64,000 bases of DNA from Hanleya hanleyi. Its lineage: Eukaryota; Mollusca; Polyplacophora; Lepidopleurida; Hanleyidae. The DNA is taken from positions 1 through 64,000 of the forward strand of contig JAVTVY010019606.1 in assembly GCA_036873755.1 (NCBI GenBank), read 5' to 3'. Shown piece by piece: positions 32,916 through 45,556 of the stretch. Position 1 is the stretch's first letter, and every line of letters starts with the position of its first letter. The position numbers were made by a program, and so were the translations under genes. The notes below the pieces were generated by a model, which saw nothing but the letters and a program-made list of their open reading frames with translations, was not told the DNA's origin and searched no databases.

Positions 32916-35027
32916 GGGGGCCTTATTTGTGGAGACTACCCCATACAACGAAGGCAAGATGGCATTGGAAAACAGGAATTCTCTTTTGCTTAATGGTGGA
33001 TCGGGTGATGGCAAATCTTCTATACTGTGGAGTCTCGCAGCGACTACTGACTCTCTCTCTCTGTTCAATGTTGCAAACCAGCTGACATAGAAAAATACAT
33101 ACATGAAAACATACAAGGTGCGAACGGAAAGTTGATGTTTGTATGTGACGCTACATTTGGTGGATCATATATCCAGAAAACTCTTGTAAACGAATGGGTC
33201 AACATGGTGGAGAAGTTAGAAATGTATCTAGAAACACACACATTTGTGTTTGCCACTCGAAAATCTGTCTGGATGGAGTGTAAAGTCCATTTTGCGAAGA
33301 ACCCATTTTTCAATAACACCGTTGAGGTTACCTCTGCTAGGTTAACCGCTGAAGACAAGCGCCAATTGCTTGAGAACTATTCCGGTGGCATGGGTAATAT
33401 AACAGACAAAGAAAAAAAAGATATTGTGAATAAGGACAAACACGTAGCATTCTGCCATTGCTGCAAACTTATGAGCGACGCTATCCAGAATGGTCGCTCT
33501 GGGGCAGAGCTTGTTGAAATATTTGACAAGCCATTCTCTTTTATTTGTTCTGAGCTAGATCGAATGGCGGATATGAATGAAGCACAATACGCCATTATGT
33601 GTTTACTCATGCTTTGTGGTGGTAAGATACATTGTGACCAACTGTCGGGTTCATTCGCTGACGCCACACCTGCTATCAGAGAGCGAATCGAGGCCGTTTC
33701 AAACGTTTGCGCATGTCCCACTTTCGGAGACCTCATAAAATGTGCAGAGAAATTAACGGGTTCATATTTACAAAAGGAACAAGACAGTGCAATGGGACAA
33801 ACCATGCATAAAGTGTACGCTTTCTCACACGACTCCATACACGAGGCCGTCATTATGAATTATGGAAAATGTCATTTTCTTCATTGTTTGAATTTTCTGC
33901 CCCAAGATACCATTGTGGGAATTGTCCGGCCTCACAACTATCAGAAACGCGAACAGGAGTTCGCCCTTTCCGTACCCACATACTACAGAAAAGTCGCGGA
34001 AATGTTCACGGAAAAAGCAATCGAAGGAAATTGGGATATGCGTGATGTCTTCCAAAATCCTTGTTCCCGTGACGAAACTTTTCAGCAGGATTGGTGCGAT
34101 TATCTGGAGTCCTGTCCGGAAAACATTTCAGCCTTGGAGCTCAGTCCCCCATGGTTTGGTAAGTGTGATCGACATATGGCCTTTATCTCTGGGGCTGAAC
34201 AACTCTGATCGTTTCTCGATGACCGAGGTGTTAAATATAAGTGTCACGAGAACTCCGGCACACTGTGTGCGGCAGCTTGTGATGGACAGTTAGAAATGGT
34301 GAAGGATCTAACGGATGATCAAGTCTATGAGGCTGTGGTCTCCGCATGTGAATCTGGTCGTATGAGTGTATTAAGAGCGTTGTTACCTGCACTGAACATT
34401 CACCGACGGGACGAGACAATAAACAGAGGTCTACGACTTGCATGTCTGCCGGGACAGAGCGAAACCATGAAGTACCTTCTCGACAACTGTTATAGTCCAT
34501 GCATGGGAGAGAAGTGTGGCTGCAGTTGGGCACTCCTGTACGCCTCAAAGGGAGGTCATACGGACATTGTTCGTGCTCTTATGTGTCATGGGGCTGATAT
34601 AAACACCACGGACAATAACGGATTCACATGCCTTCACCTGGCTGTCCGTTTTGGTCACACGGAGACAGCACGTTACCTCGTCAGCCAAGGAGCGGATGTA
34701 AACGCCACAGCCAGTGGGAAACACTGGATGACATCTGTCCACTGTGCTGCCTTTGGGGGTCACATAGATACTGTACGTTACCTCGTCACTCACGGAGCTG
34801 ACGTGAACGCCACAGATAAAGACGGGTTTACTTGTCTTCACCGAGCTGCACACTATGGTCACAGAGATGTCATACGTCTCCTCGTCAGTCTTGGAGCAGA
34901 CATAAACATCAGGGACAAATGGAACAAAACCGCGGTTAAGTGGGCTGAAGAAGAAGGTGACATAGATATGGTGGCGATGCTCCTCGAACATGTGCACGAC
35001 CTGAAGACACAAGAAGATGTGCATTGA
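32916..35027 (+). pseudogene. STAND-NTPase/ankyrin gene, exon 3 part b (disrupted)
   Basis: Continuation of the exon cut at 21380. It encodes FVET, a Walker A P-loop (GGSGDGKSS, codons 32995-33021), an NTPase core with LMFVCDATFG as the Walker B region, a long helical region, then ankyrin repeats at about 34500-34990 (GHTDIVRALMCHGADIN, GHTETARYLVSQGADVN, GHIDTVRYLVTHGADVN, GHRDVIRLLVSLGADIN). The family is a STAND NTPase with C-terminal ankyrins (novel-STAND-type), abundant in invertebrates and thought to act in innate recognition. Three breaks: the 11.5-kb insertion; a frame change at the CT tract 33051-33062 (the upstream frame stops at 33088-33090); and an in-frame TGA at 34206-34208, after which the same frame continues into the ankyrins. 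A GTAAGT at 34158 offers an alternative intron explanation for the last break. Confidence 0.75.
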
Positions 35028-38000
35028 GGAGGGCCCGATGACTTGGACCCAAAGCAATCACAGACTATTTCTAGAATAGGGTACAGGCATATACCCAGTG
35101 AAAACTGCATACCGGTAGCGATTTATTTTCTTTATTTTTCTTAAACATGATTACAAAATCGTCAGTGCGAGTGTCTTATCGTGTACGGAAGAATTGGATC
35201 AAGATTGTTGATATGAGATTTGACGAATTATTCTACTGTTACCTTACTTTGAGATTTTTCACTTACATGTTTTTACACTTTCAAAGAAAGGAGAACATTT
35301 AGCTGTGGTACGCGAAAACTTAAAACTCGTTCTTCATCGCCATAACCCCTGCCTATATTCACCCACATCACAAACTGCTCTGGTCTCAATGGTGTCGCTC
35401 ACCGCGATGTTCCACCATCCTCAAATGTTCTAAAATTCATCCTTATCCATCGGTGTAAAATCGAGATTGCTTTGTAAAGCTGGCAAACGATTCAGGGCGG
35501 ATTTTCGTTTAGTGGATTGAACAGGGATTTGCAAAGAGTTTTATCCCGTATACGGGTGAATTTTAGTCCAGTTGAAGAGTCTACGTGATAACGTTGCAGT
35601 AAGAGCCATTTGCGACGTGAGCAAATATGGGTGCATTCCACACCTAAATGATGTGCGGCTAAAAACAGGCATGGGTTCGGATCTCCGGCCACAAATTGAT
35701 GTAAAATCTTTAACAAAAACCCTGTAAAAGTATATATTTTCTAAATGGGCACACCCGTGCCATTATTTCAGAAGACTTGTGAGCTATTGAAATTGAATAG
35801 AAAATACGTACAATCCTCCTTAAACCGTCTTCAACTTTTCTGGAAAACTCCATAAAATATATGAAAATGTGTCAAATTCTACCCGCAACCCAGAGAAAAC
35901 GTATGAAATGATTTTCTTTTTATGTATGCTAAAGTGTTTCCCGTCCAAAGAACAATTTAAAATGGCGAAAAAAACAGGGGGTCGACCTACTCGTTTTTTG
36001 TAAAATTTTATCGCCATAAAGGAATCATCATTTTCGCTTCCCGAAAAAGTGTGGATTTTGACCCGCCAGATATTCAATTCCGGACACGATTAACTCTGTA
36101 GTGGCGAGTGGGTGCGATCAACAAGCAATTGTTATATCTTCGTTTGGAGAAATGGTTACGTCCAGCAGGGTGATACTATAGATATCAGCTAGTAGAAAGG
36201 TAAGAAGAATTACCATGCTGTCAAAATCGGGCGTCCTTCCTTATTATAAAATTGAGGGGCCATTCGTGCGAAACCGCGGCCTAGTGTGGAGTGCACCCTA
36301 TAGACAGCCGGCATGGCGATTAGCAAACTTGGTAATTAGGAGAGGCTCACTTGACACTAAATGACCTGGTGAATACAAAGCTGCTGTAACCTTAGATGTC
36401 ACACTATATAGTTCATTACCCATGACAAAAGTCTATTGCATGTTAATTTCTACTAGAAAGTAGATTTATAAATGCTTGATATGAGTTTTGTGGCCTCCTG
36501 TGGATTTTTACACTGGTTTACACGTGAGTTCGTACGAGTACAATTGGACACAAAATGGCGTCCCAGAAACTGGTTTAATCGGGTTACGTCATTTCAGGAG
36601 TGCGTTCCATGGGAGACACCGTGCAATGCCAAATACCATTTCTCAGAGCTACATGTATGGCATGCATTCACATTATACATAACTCTCTCTTTGTACAATA
36701 TTACTTAACAGTTTCTGCCGTAACCAAGTATTTATAGTGTGTAACTTCAACTCTTATAGCAAGAAGTAAATGATAATAGTGTGTTTGACTAGAACAGTTA
36801 AGAAATTAGCGTGTGTAATTTCAACTCTTAGAACGGACTATATAAAGTGTTCGACTCGAACAGATCAGAATTTTCAACTCCAATTGTTACTGACAGACCA
36901 TGAAAATGGATGTACATGTATACTTTGTTCACAGTGTCTGGCATTGTCTTTCACATTACATGTGACATGTAATGTGACAGACAATGGCCTCTGTTTTATC
37001 CAAATAGATAACGTGCTATTTTGGACATTTCCTGCCGTTTCACGGGCAGCTTTTATGGATATGGACCATTTTACACTTGTTTGAAAAGGAAGCTGAAAGT
37101 CACCAGTGTTCAAAATTTCCGCCAGCCAGACCATTTTTTCTCTGTAAAAATATCGACTTTGAAAAAAAAAATCAACTATTTTTCACCTCAGATTTTGGCG
37201 GGGAAATCAATTTTCTGAGCACACAAATGAAACAAATTTGTTCAAAATATCTTGCCTTTATCAAGAACATACTCTTCCTCCGTTCTTTGTATCAATTTTG
37301 GCAATTGGCACTACCTGAAATGAAGGTAAAAGGAATTTGCAGTCAGGGTGCCCCTGCCCTCCATGCATTGTCAATGGTACTTGCTCGTTTGTTTGACGGT
37401 ACCTGAAATATACTCTGATATTTCGCGATAAAAATTATTTTAAATTCATAAACATATGCCAATGCAAGTAAACAGTATGTGAATAATTAGTTCAGGACTT
37501 ATCTGACCAATCAATAGCTTCAGTCGAAAACAATAACACCATTTGTTTATGAAGTGTCCAAAATAGCTCCCTCATTGGTACTGCCGACATGCTAATTCTT
37601 TTGATCTCTCAATGCTGTGGACGCGAAGATGGAAGCACCAATAAATATGAAAAATTTGTCAAAGTTCAGTTCTGAGTAGCAGATGTCTGATGCCAAGTTT
37701 CATCCCAAAGGGTCTATTATCTTGGAAATTATACGAAAATGATCTCTCAAAAACGTTTAAAATAGCGCTGTGACCCGTACTTCGTTCCTCAGTGAACATG
37801 CTTTAGAGTTGGCGATGTTGCAACTGACGCGGGCACTTCTACCCGTGGAATGCATATTATCGGAGGTACATGGTAAATATCCGACACATTCGTGTTGGGA
37901 TCAACTGCCACTGCATGCTATTGCCTTTATCTGGTCTGAGCTAACTGGTCTGAGCTACACCACCATGGATGTCCCACCTGTAACTGGTAAGACACTGAAA

Positions 38001-41000
38001 CAGTTTGTTTCGTTACCTTCCCTTCGAGCCACTTTGGTTCATCATGATAATTTCGAACCGTAGCAGGGTCACCAATATAGAATCTTCTAATTTTCCTCCT
38101 TTTGAGGGGTTGTTGAGTCTGTCGTTTCGCAACAGCATGTCGCAAGTCGAATTTGAGTAATTCTGGATGACAACGAATAAGAGGACTGACGGCGCACGTC
38201 CTGTTTTACAATATTGAGCATTCCTGTACTCAAATACATGCAGGTAGTCCACATAAATTACCGAAGCGGTATCCGAAATCCATGTAAATTCTGAATCCTC
38301 TCGCAGCCGATTGGCGTAATCAGCTAGCTTAGCGCATTCACTGATTGGTTTGATTTAGAGAAAACCCCTTGATCTCTTCACTGTGGGCAACTAACCAAGC
38401 CAGCGTATCGATCCTAACAGAACGATCGATACACTGGCACGCGAGGTTGTATCTAAGTTCTTCATCAGCAAAGAGACGGTAGGCGTACTGTCGGTACCTT
38501 CCTTGTATAGACCGTCACGGAATTCCGTGACTGTGTAGTTTATCATATTGAGATCATTTTGAGACTATCTGCATAACCCCCGGACAAAGGATCATGGGTA
38601 AATTCAAATGGTGTCCATGTTAGGTACCAGAAAAGTTATGGTTTCGTCATTTTTCTCTTAAAATCTTGCTTTTTGGCGAGGGAAGGTTGGCAAAAACTAT
38701 TTTATTTCACATCAGATTATTATTCACTAATTTATCATGCAGTTTTTGGACGAAGAAATTAAATTTAAAAAAAATCGAAAACTTGACAAAAAAATGTCTG
38801 TTTTGAAAATGACGTCACTGTGATGTCTTCAAAGCGGCCATTTTGAGATCATTTTGTTTTTTTACATTTTTTGGTAGAGCTTGGCCCAATTTTGTAGTGT
38901 GGTAAGATTTAGCCCCATAACTCAAGGGGCAAGAAAGATAATTAGGGGGACCGACCCCCCCCCCCTCCCAAGGCATGGACAGTTCCCAGAAAGCTCAGGT
39001 CATTTAGGGTTAATATCTCGGCATTTCACAGAAAGTTCGCATCGTTGTCCCTGTAAGCTTACTCCCACTATCAAAGATGTTGAAACCGTATGAACATTCT
39101 CATCGAATCTTGACCAACAAACATCGAGAAGATTCCATTATTTTTGTCGCAAGGGCGTTGTATTAGTCGTGTTTACTAAAACAGCAAAATATTCGGGGAA
39201 CGTCCGTCCTTCAGAATTTTGGGGTTAAACTGAATTGAACGCTGGGCACGTACAAGAGTGTTATTCTCGCATTTTGCTCTCTTCTTATATATCAACTTTG
39301 ATATTTAAAGGGCGAATGTTTCCCCAGGAGGTCGACCGATGGGTACACTCTAAAAACATAAGTAGATTTGAACACTATCCATATTATAGTGTTCGAGACA
39401 AACCCAAATTAAAAAAAGCTATTTTTTCTTTCCATGCGTCACTAGAGTATCAATGATACACAGCATTGAAATGAACCGAAAAAAAGAACAGTATCTGATT
39501 GAACTAGTTTATATTGATCTGAATCTTAATTTCATAAACTTAAACATTCGTGAGTTATCAGCGACAAAACGATTGTATTCTAAGACACCTAGATATGATG
39601 GTAGCACCCCCACCCAACCCCACCCCAACGAACACCTCACCCTCCACTAGAATTCTGCAGTCTGTGCTCCCGATGTTTTCTCTAACAGAAACGTAATGTG
39701 GATAAATACAATTTAACATAAGCACATATTTTGGCACCAAAGTGAGAACGGGTTGGTATTTGATGAATAATTTCTTGATGCGTTACACTGAAAATAGGGG
39801 TGGTTCCAACACTGGGGTAATAACGAGCGCCAATCTTAATGAATTAATATCATACCAATAATCTATTATAGAACTATAATAACTGACATTTATTACCTTC
39901 AATTAACTTAAATTACATAAAAATACGTTGTATTGTTGAAAAAATATTGCGGGTGAAAAAAAAATTCATTACCATGAAGTTTGTTATATCGTAAACATCC
40001 AAATCATTGTCGAGAAAACGTTATATCAACCATTTTTTCCTGTATTTTTTTGCACAAGCAGTGACTCAACGAAAAATATCGAAGAACTATTCTATACAGT
40101 GAATATGATATCTGACCCCTAAATATACAGTACCGTGAAGTTATTACCTGGAATAGACTGGGTAGAGGTTTCTAGACCATGATACCAAATTATTACCCAG
40201 TATACCTACATTGTAAATCCATCCGTCAATTTGTGATTCTGTGTTTTCTCATAATAAGTGTCCTTCCTAAATCAGGAAACAATGGACGTACTGTCGCGAT
40301 GCCTATCTCATCTGACAGCTCTCGCAGTGCCATTGGAAGTGCCATGCATGAAGTTATTGTTTGTGTTGGACGAGGCAGCCGAACGCCATTTGAGAACCAT
40401 CAATGCATTTCTACATGTAAAGCTGATAATTTACAGAACATTTTATCCTGTAATCTGCTTTCTGTTATATCAGAATTGTAAAAATTGTACCAAACCGGTG
40501 GAAATGTAGATGCCGTTTCGTAAATATGCATGCACATTATGACCAATAGTTCATCGCTATAATAATACAATATCGGTTGATAAGTCGTAAGTATGGTTAC
40601 TATATTTTAGAGCTTTTACCCCAACTCAAAGAACCATATAATATGAGGGTGTCGCCTCCAACCAATCATCTTCATACGTATCGATACAAAAATACCCCCA
40701 AAAATGTTCTCCCACTATGCAAAACAAAAAAGTGCATAATGACACTTTATATATGAATGGGAAAATATAGTTTGTATAAAATTATGACAGTTATCACCAG
40801 TTCAAAATATTCTTCTGTGATAAAAGGGCAAAGTCAAATTATATGAAACAGTAGCTGATTAACTGAAGTCAAGGGTAACTGCACAGATAGACTCTTCTTT
40901 GTTCTCTCAGTAATTTGCAGAAGGCAGAGTGGAAGTTAAATTGGACGGAAATAGTAATCTTCTTTTCAAACGAACAGAAATCTGAATATATGAGATCTCA

Positions 41001-41727
41001 CAAAAGAACTTGATGTGAAATGTACGGTGGCTTGTTAGGGCCATGCATTGATCTGTCCAATTTTCTGCCTTTCTCTAATTTTCAAGATTTCACTTTAGCA
41101 TTTTCTGTCTTTTCTTGTCATCCTCTTAGATTCATTTTCGATTTTTCAATATTTATCTCTGATTTTTTTATTCATTCTCAAGAATCTGCAACCATTTCCA
41201 TACGCAAACGCTGGAAATTCATTCTCAAGAGACAAGAACAATTCAAACGACCACATGAAAACACTGGAAATTAACGAAACCCTCGAAAATTGCCTAACAA
41301 CCCACCGTAAAAATGATACTTACAATGCTTTAACTCTCTATACAGCTATTTTTCGTCAGAACCAGTTATTGAATGTAACAGTATTATAATAATTCGGATG
41401 TTATGTATAGAAACTATAGGATATAGGCTGTTCATGGTGTGCTGAATTAACCTTTAATGCATTGAAAATCTTTAAGGTTCAATTAACGCTTTCGTTTTTA
41501 CAGTGTAGACGGGACAGCTATTAAATGTAAATATTATCGCCCGTCGATAGCGGTTTTAATCCCGCCAGTTATTCTGTGAATTTGCTAAACTACGCAAATC
41601 CGATTTTACACACCTATTTATTTCCATACATATATTCTGTATTTGCATATATTATACCTGGACTGGTGAATAAATTGAACTGAATTGCCCTCGTTGCTCA
41701 AACGTTGATGCGAATGAGGACACTAAC
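35028..41727. other. Long gene-poor region
   Basis: No convincing gene on either strand. The possible exons (for example 40280-40430) give no recognisable protein. It holds the palindrome at 36942-36986, a perfect 18-bp palindrome at 38514-38531 (GTCACGGAATTCCGTGAC) and A/T-rich unique sequence. Confidence 0.5.
36942..36986. other. 22-bp-arm palindrome
   Basis: The inner 13-bp arms TCACATTACATGT/ACATGTAATGTGA are perfect around a single G at 36964. They extend to 22 bp with one mismatch. Such a tight palindrome could extrude as a cruciform; no gene context explains it. Confidence 0.65.
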
Positions 41728-42648
41728 ATGATGTCAACTACCGACTCAGTACCGACAGTCAAGACCAAGCAAATGCTAAAGGAATTCACATCATTTGTGT
41801 GGAACTGGCAAAGTTCAGAATTTCTTGGTAGAACTGCGCTGGGCTGGGCCAAAATCTGTCTATTTTACTTGGTGTACTTCAGTTGTCTGTTCGGATTTTT
41901 GGTAGCCATGATCGCGGTATTTTATCAGACGATCGACTGGGACCGTCCGCGATTGTACGGCGGTGACAGTCTACTGAGAAACAACCCAGGTCTGGGCTAC
42001 AGACCAAATGTAGATGCACAAAGCACTCTGATCCGCTTAATCAAGGGCGATCGTCGATCATACAAACAGTACATAGATAACATTGAGGCCTTCTTAAAGT
42101 TCTACGAAAATGCCGGTCAGGTGGGAGAGAATTTCATGGATTGTTCCAATATCAAAGGATTCCGAGATCATCAGGATTGGCACAGAGTCTGTAGGTTCGA
42201 TCTGAGCGCTGATCTGTATATCCAAGGCAATCCATGTATGAAGCAACTCGACTACGGCTTCGACAGCGGACAGCCTTGCGTCCTTCTGAAACTGAACAAG
42301 ATCTATGGATGGCTTCCACAGCCATACAGTAATGACTCGGTGCCTGAAGTTCTGAGGACATTTCCTGATTACTGGGAAAATTCTGTGAACGTGCGTTGTT
42401 TCGGCGAGAATCCGTCAGACCTGGAGAATATTGGGAGTATCCAGTACTACCCTCAGGGAGGCTTCCACTTCAGATACTTTCCATTCCTGAACCAAAATGG
42501 CTACCGTCAGCCAATCATGTTCGTCCAGTTTGTGAATATGACCAATGGCGTGGCCATCATGGTGACATGTAAGGCGTACGCTCAGAACATCATCATTGAT
42601 AGACAGACGCTAGCCGGCAGTGTCCACTTTGAGATAATGCTGGACTAA
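41728..42648 (+). CDS. ATP1B: Na+/K+-ATPase beta subunit, intronless
   Basis: 306 residues, ATG at 41728 (a second ATG follows directly). Type II membrane protein: a cytoplasmic N-terminus of about 45 residues containing FVWNWQSSEFLGRTALGW, one membrane segment (about 47-68, LFYLVYFSCLFGFLVAMIAV), then a Cys-paired, glycosylated ectodomain. The C-terminal YYPQGGFHFRYFPFLNQNGY and VQFVN segments match the conserved beta-subunit region contacting the alpha subunit. Six ectodomain cysteines can form the usual three disulphides. Length is normal for the family. Established role: folding, delivery and K+ affinity of the sodium pump alpha subunit. The whole gene is one exon, unlike typical animal beta genes, so it may be a retrocopy or a lineage-specific intronless paralogue. 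The frame is intact. Confidence 0.9.
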   Translation: MMSTTDSVPTVKTKQMLKEFTSFVWNWQSSEFLGRTALGWAKICLFYLVYFSCLFGFLVAMIAVFYQTIDWDRPRLYGGDSLLRNNPGLGYRPNVDAQSTLIRLIKGDRRSYKQYIDNIEAFLKFYENAGQVGENFMDCSNIKGFRDHQDWHRVCRFDLSADLYIQGNPCMKQLDYGFDSGQPCVLLKLNKIYGWLPQPYSNDSVPEVLRTFPDYWENSVNVRCFGENPSDLENIGSIQYYPQGGFHFRYFPFLNQNGYRQPIMFVQFVNMTNGVAIMVTCKAYAQNIIIDRQTLAGSVHFEIMLD

Positions 42649-44803
42649 ATGTCAGGAAATGATTGAAGAGATATTGTTCTTGATATATTGATCTGTTTCC
42701 TTCGACCACCCAGCATCCCCATACCTATTACTCGACAATGAACAAACGGCGTTCGAGTGTGGCACGTCACCTTCGTGGTATCTCGATATATTTTTACGAA
42801 GGTCAAGTTTATGCGGAGAAAAAACTGAAGGCCATCCTCTTACATCAAAACAAAAACGGATACAAACATGTGAATTCAAACAATCAAAAGAGACGAAATT
42901 TAGCCGGACACGTTTAATTCGCTCAAATATGAGCATATTCGGAAAGGTCACGAGGTCAAGAAGGCGGTTCGGAAAGGCTATTAATAAACGGCTGGTTTTC
43001 TTTCTGATGAATTCGTCTTCTGTCATGACTGGAACCGAACCATGTAGAATGCCTCCCAGTGGTCCACTGTTCACTTTATCCATCATACATACAGAACTTG
43101 ACTCCGTTCACCCACCCACTGATCGGCATTTCATTCACCATACATACATAACTGACATTATATCATCGTGTTGTTTAGTAATCTTCTCGATCTGCATGTG
43201 CATGTATATGTTTTTCTAACATTGTGGGTCTGAGCTGAAACTAGCCCAGTAGAAGTTCACATTCTAGTTCCTCCTGTATATTACATCTTCATACCCAAGT
43301 CGACTTCTCTGTTCTCACTTCGAATTGTGACTGGAGAAGTGGACTTGGGTGTGAAGATGGTCTGTTAGGGATTTCAAGTTGATGTTACCATTCTTATTAT
43401 TCAATTTTTAAATATGTTAGAGAGGTAAATTATCCACCCTGTCTATATTGTACACTGCGAAGTTTACACATTACACCGGTTCTTGTTTCACAATAGCCCA
43501 TGAGCAAAAAACTAGGATGAATGTAACTGCGAAAATGGAAGTCATGGTGATATAATATTCTTTGCGCAATCTGTACCAAAATAATTCTATTCTAACCGGG
43601 GTATTTTTCCCCCGGAAACAAAATACCTCTTCCTCTCATTTCCTTCAATAAAACAGTTTTGCGCACACCAAAATTTTTTTTTACTTCACAAACAATATTA
43701 TATGGACTTAGGACAATATCCTTCATAATAGTGTATAATTTTGTTGAAAACTGTCCCTTTCTTAGCTCTAAGTAAAAAGCGCTCATAAATTACCACAAAA
43801 CACCATATATTTGTTAAAATAATATAGTTTGATGTGAGTGTTAATCAATTACACCGAAAATAAAGGTGTCAGCCACCTTTTTCTGCATTATTTACCCAAA
43901 GTTCCACATAGTGAGCACAGGCGATGTTGAATCAGCATGATTACTAAAATAATTTGTTATATTTGAACTTCATAGATTTACAAGCACTATATAGTTTAAA
44001 CCAATCTTGTCTTAGGAAACTATGATCTCTTATGAATGAATCCGAATGATAGGAGAGTGTTTTCTGGCAAAAAGTGGTTAAAATCGAATTATTCTGAATT
44101 ATTCTGGTACGAATGATCATTTTTTGTATATTTGATAGTGTTTTGTTAACTGTAACTCGTAGTTCCTTTGGGTCAATTTGTGGTAATTTAATGGGTGCTT
44201 TTTATTACTTATCCTTGTCCATGTCCTATATTTTTATTTGTTAGGCGCAAAACTGTTTGATTGACGGAAATTGCCGGGAGCGAAAAGATTGTTTCTTCTA
44301 GTCAAAAAGTGGTTAAAATCGAATTAGTTTGTACAATTTTATACCAAGCTATATTATTCTAATAATTTACTGTGTTTTGTCTTGTTTAATGTACATGATA
44401 CTTGTACTTTGTGATACTTTGTTGTAATTTCGGATTTTCACTTCCTTTCTGCCATTTCACATGCACCTTTCTGATCCAGTTAATCACTTATTGCATAGAA
44501 CGGGCACCTGCTGTTCACCCAGTGTCTCTTGTGCAAGTCTCCCATTATTAACTGGTGGATTCTATCTCTCTGGTGATATAGCTATTTCCCATTTTGCTAC
44601 TGTAATTGACTGGTTCGATAATATTATTGAATTGAATTGAATTGAAATTTATTCACCAAAATATACATCAAAGTAGTGGATACCAATGGCTGAAGTGCTG
44701 AATTTTTTAGAAATATTTATGAGTAATAATTAGCCTGAAAATATAATTTGGCGGGAATAAAACCCAAAAGGGCTTGTTCTATCCCAGTAACGTCTTAAAT
44801 GGC
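42649..44803. other. 3' flank of ATP1B gene to Polinton border
   Basis: No further gene. It contains the hairpin at 43284-43359 and an ATTGAATTGAATTGAA tract near 44630 that resembles the 3' end of a retroposed repeat. Confidence 0.5.
43284..43359 (+). ncRNA. Candidate miRNA-like hairpin
   Basis: 26-bp stem (43284-43309 with 43334-43359) with one G.G mismatch and one G.U pair, closed by a 24-nt loop that itself pairs TCAC/GTGA. Total length 76 nt. Size and shape suit an animal pre-miRNA. The near-perfect stem would also suit a tiny inverted-repeat transposon, and no flanking target duplication was found. The mature arm cannot be called. Confidence 0.35.
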
Positions 44804-44809
44804 ATCGGT
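44804..44809. repeat. Left target-site duplication ATCGGT
   Basis: Pairs with ATCGCT at 60771-60776, with one mismatch in six. Confidence 0.65.
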
Positions 44810-45205
44810 AGTAGTAGTATAAGCGTATTTAACCGCACATTTTACCGGGGAGGTAACTCTTGGATCCGCCAGGGGGCGCTGTTGTGGCGGTGACTACGAG
44901 CTTGGATGGGGTTTTTCCACGATGTCGTACACGGGGGTCACCGAAGAGACACGGAGGTGACCGAAGATGTCACGGAGGTCACCGAAGATGTCACGGAGGT
45001 CACCGAAAAGACACGGAGGTGACCGAAGATGTCACGGAGGTCACCGAAGATGTCACGGAGGTCACCGAAGAGACACGGAGGTGACCGAAGATGTCACGGA
45101 GGTCACCGAAGAGACACGGAGGTCGCCGAAAAGACACGAATGCCACGGAAAAACGTATAAAAGTGGGAATTTTTAGGGCATTGCTGCATTCATTGGTCTA
45201 TCTAC
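44810..45205 (+). repeat. Left terminal inverted repeat of Polinton
   Basis: Matches the complement of 60229-60770. After the unique outer ~120 bp comes the CACGGAGGTCACCGAAGA-type minisatellite (44936-45140, about ten 20-21-bp units), then a TATA box. The left copy lacks about 70 bp present in the right copy near 60600-60670 and has fewer minisatellite units. Confidence 0.9.
45156..45163 (+). promoter_or_regulatory. TATA box inside left terminal repeat
   Basis: TATAAAAG, 62 bp before the ATG at 45218, with the CACCGAAGAGACACGGA array directly upstream. The right terminus holds the same box in mirror orientation. Confidence 0.65.
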
Positions 45206-45217
45206 GGTCGCAGAGCC

Positions 45218-45544
45218 ATGGCGGAGACCCAGCCCTATGCGACTCGCATTTTACAGCATGCCGCCGTGGTTAATTCACTCACGGGTTACCGGGCAGTGGT
45301 TCGGTCCATGTTTGCAGATGGCGACGACAACGCGGGGCGACGCCAGATCCTGAAAGAGTTCACAGAAGTGGTCCTCGACAGAGTGCATTCGATGGAGAGG
45401 TGTGCCATCACTCACCACTACTGGACTATGACAGCCATCCTTGATGCCCGGGCTATGGACCACGAGCGCTCACGCCGGAATCAGCGGCGGCTGGTTGGCC
45501 TAGTCATGGTCTGTGCCCTATTCACCCTGGCGCTGTGGCATTGA
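45218..45544 (+). CDS. Small Polinton ORF with C-terminal membrane segment
   Basis: 108 residues from an ATG in good context (GCCATGG). Helical, charged N-terminal part; residues about 90-106 (LVGLVMVCALFTLALW) form a single predicted membrane segment near the end. I do not recognise the family. It is the first gene after the terminal repeat and is driven by the repeat's TATA box, so it is the likeliest early transcript. Small tail-anchored proteins of unknown role are frequent in Polintons. Confidence 0.55.
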   Translation: MAETQPYATRILQHAAVVNSLTGYRAVVRSMFADGDDNAGRRQILKEFTEVVLDRVHSMERCAITHHYWTMTAILDARAMDHERSRRNQRRLVGLVMVCALFTLALWH

Positions 45545-45556
45545 CAGTGGGACCTG

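Noticed and set aside
40258..40509. Possible exon after CCTAAATCAG
   Set aside because: Two frames are equally open and neither gives a recognisable protein or partner exon.
44860..45273. Open frames rich in RRSPKRHGG-type repeats in the Polinton terminus
   Set aside because: Translation of the terminal minisatellite; the TATA box and real first gene lie after it.
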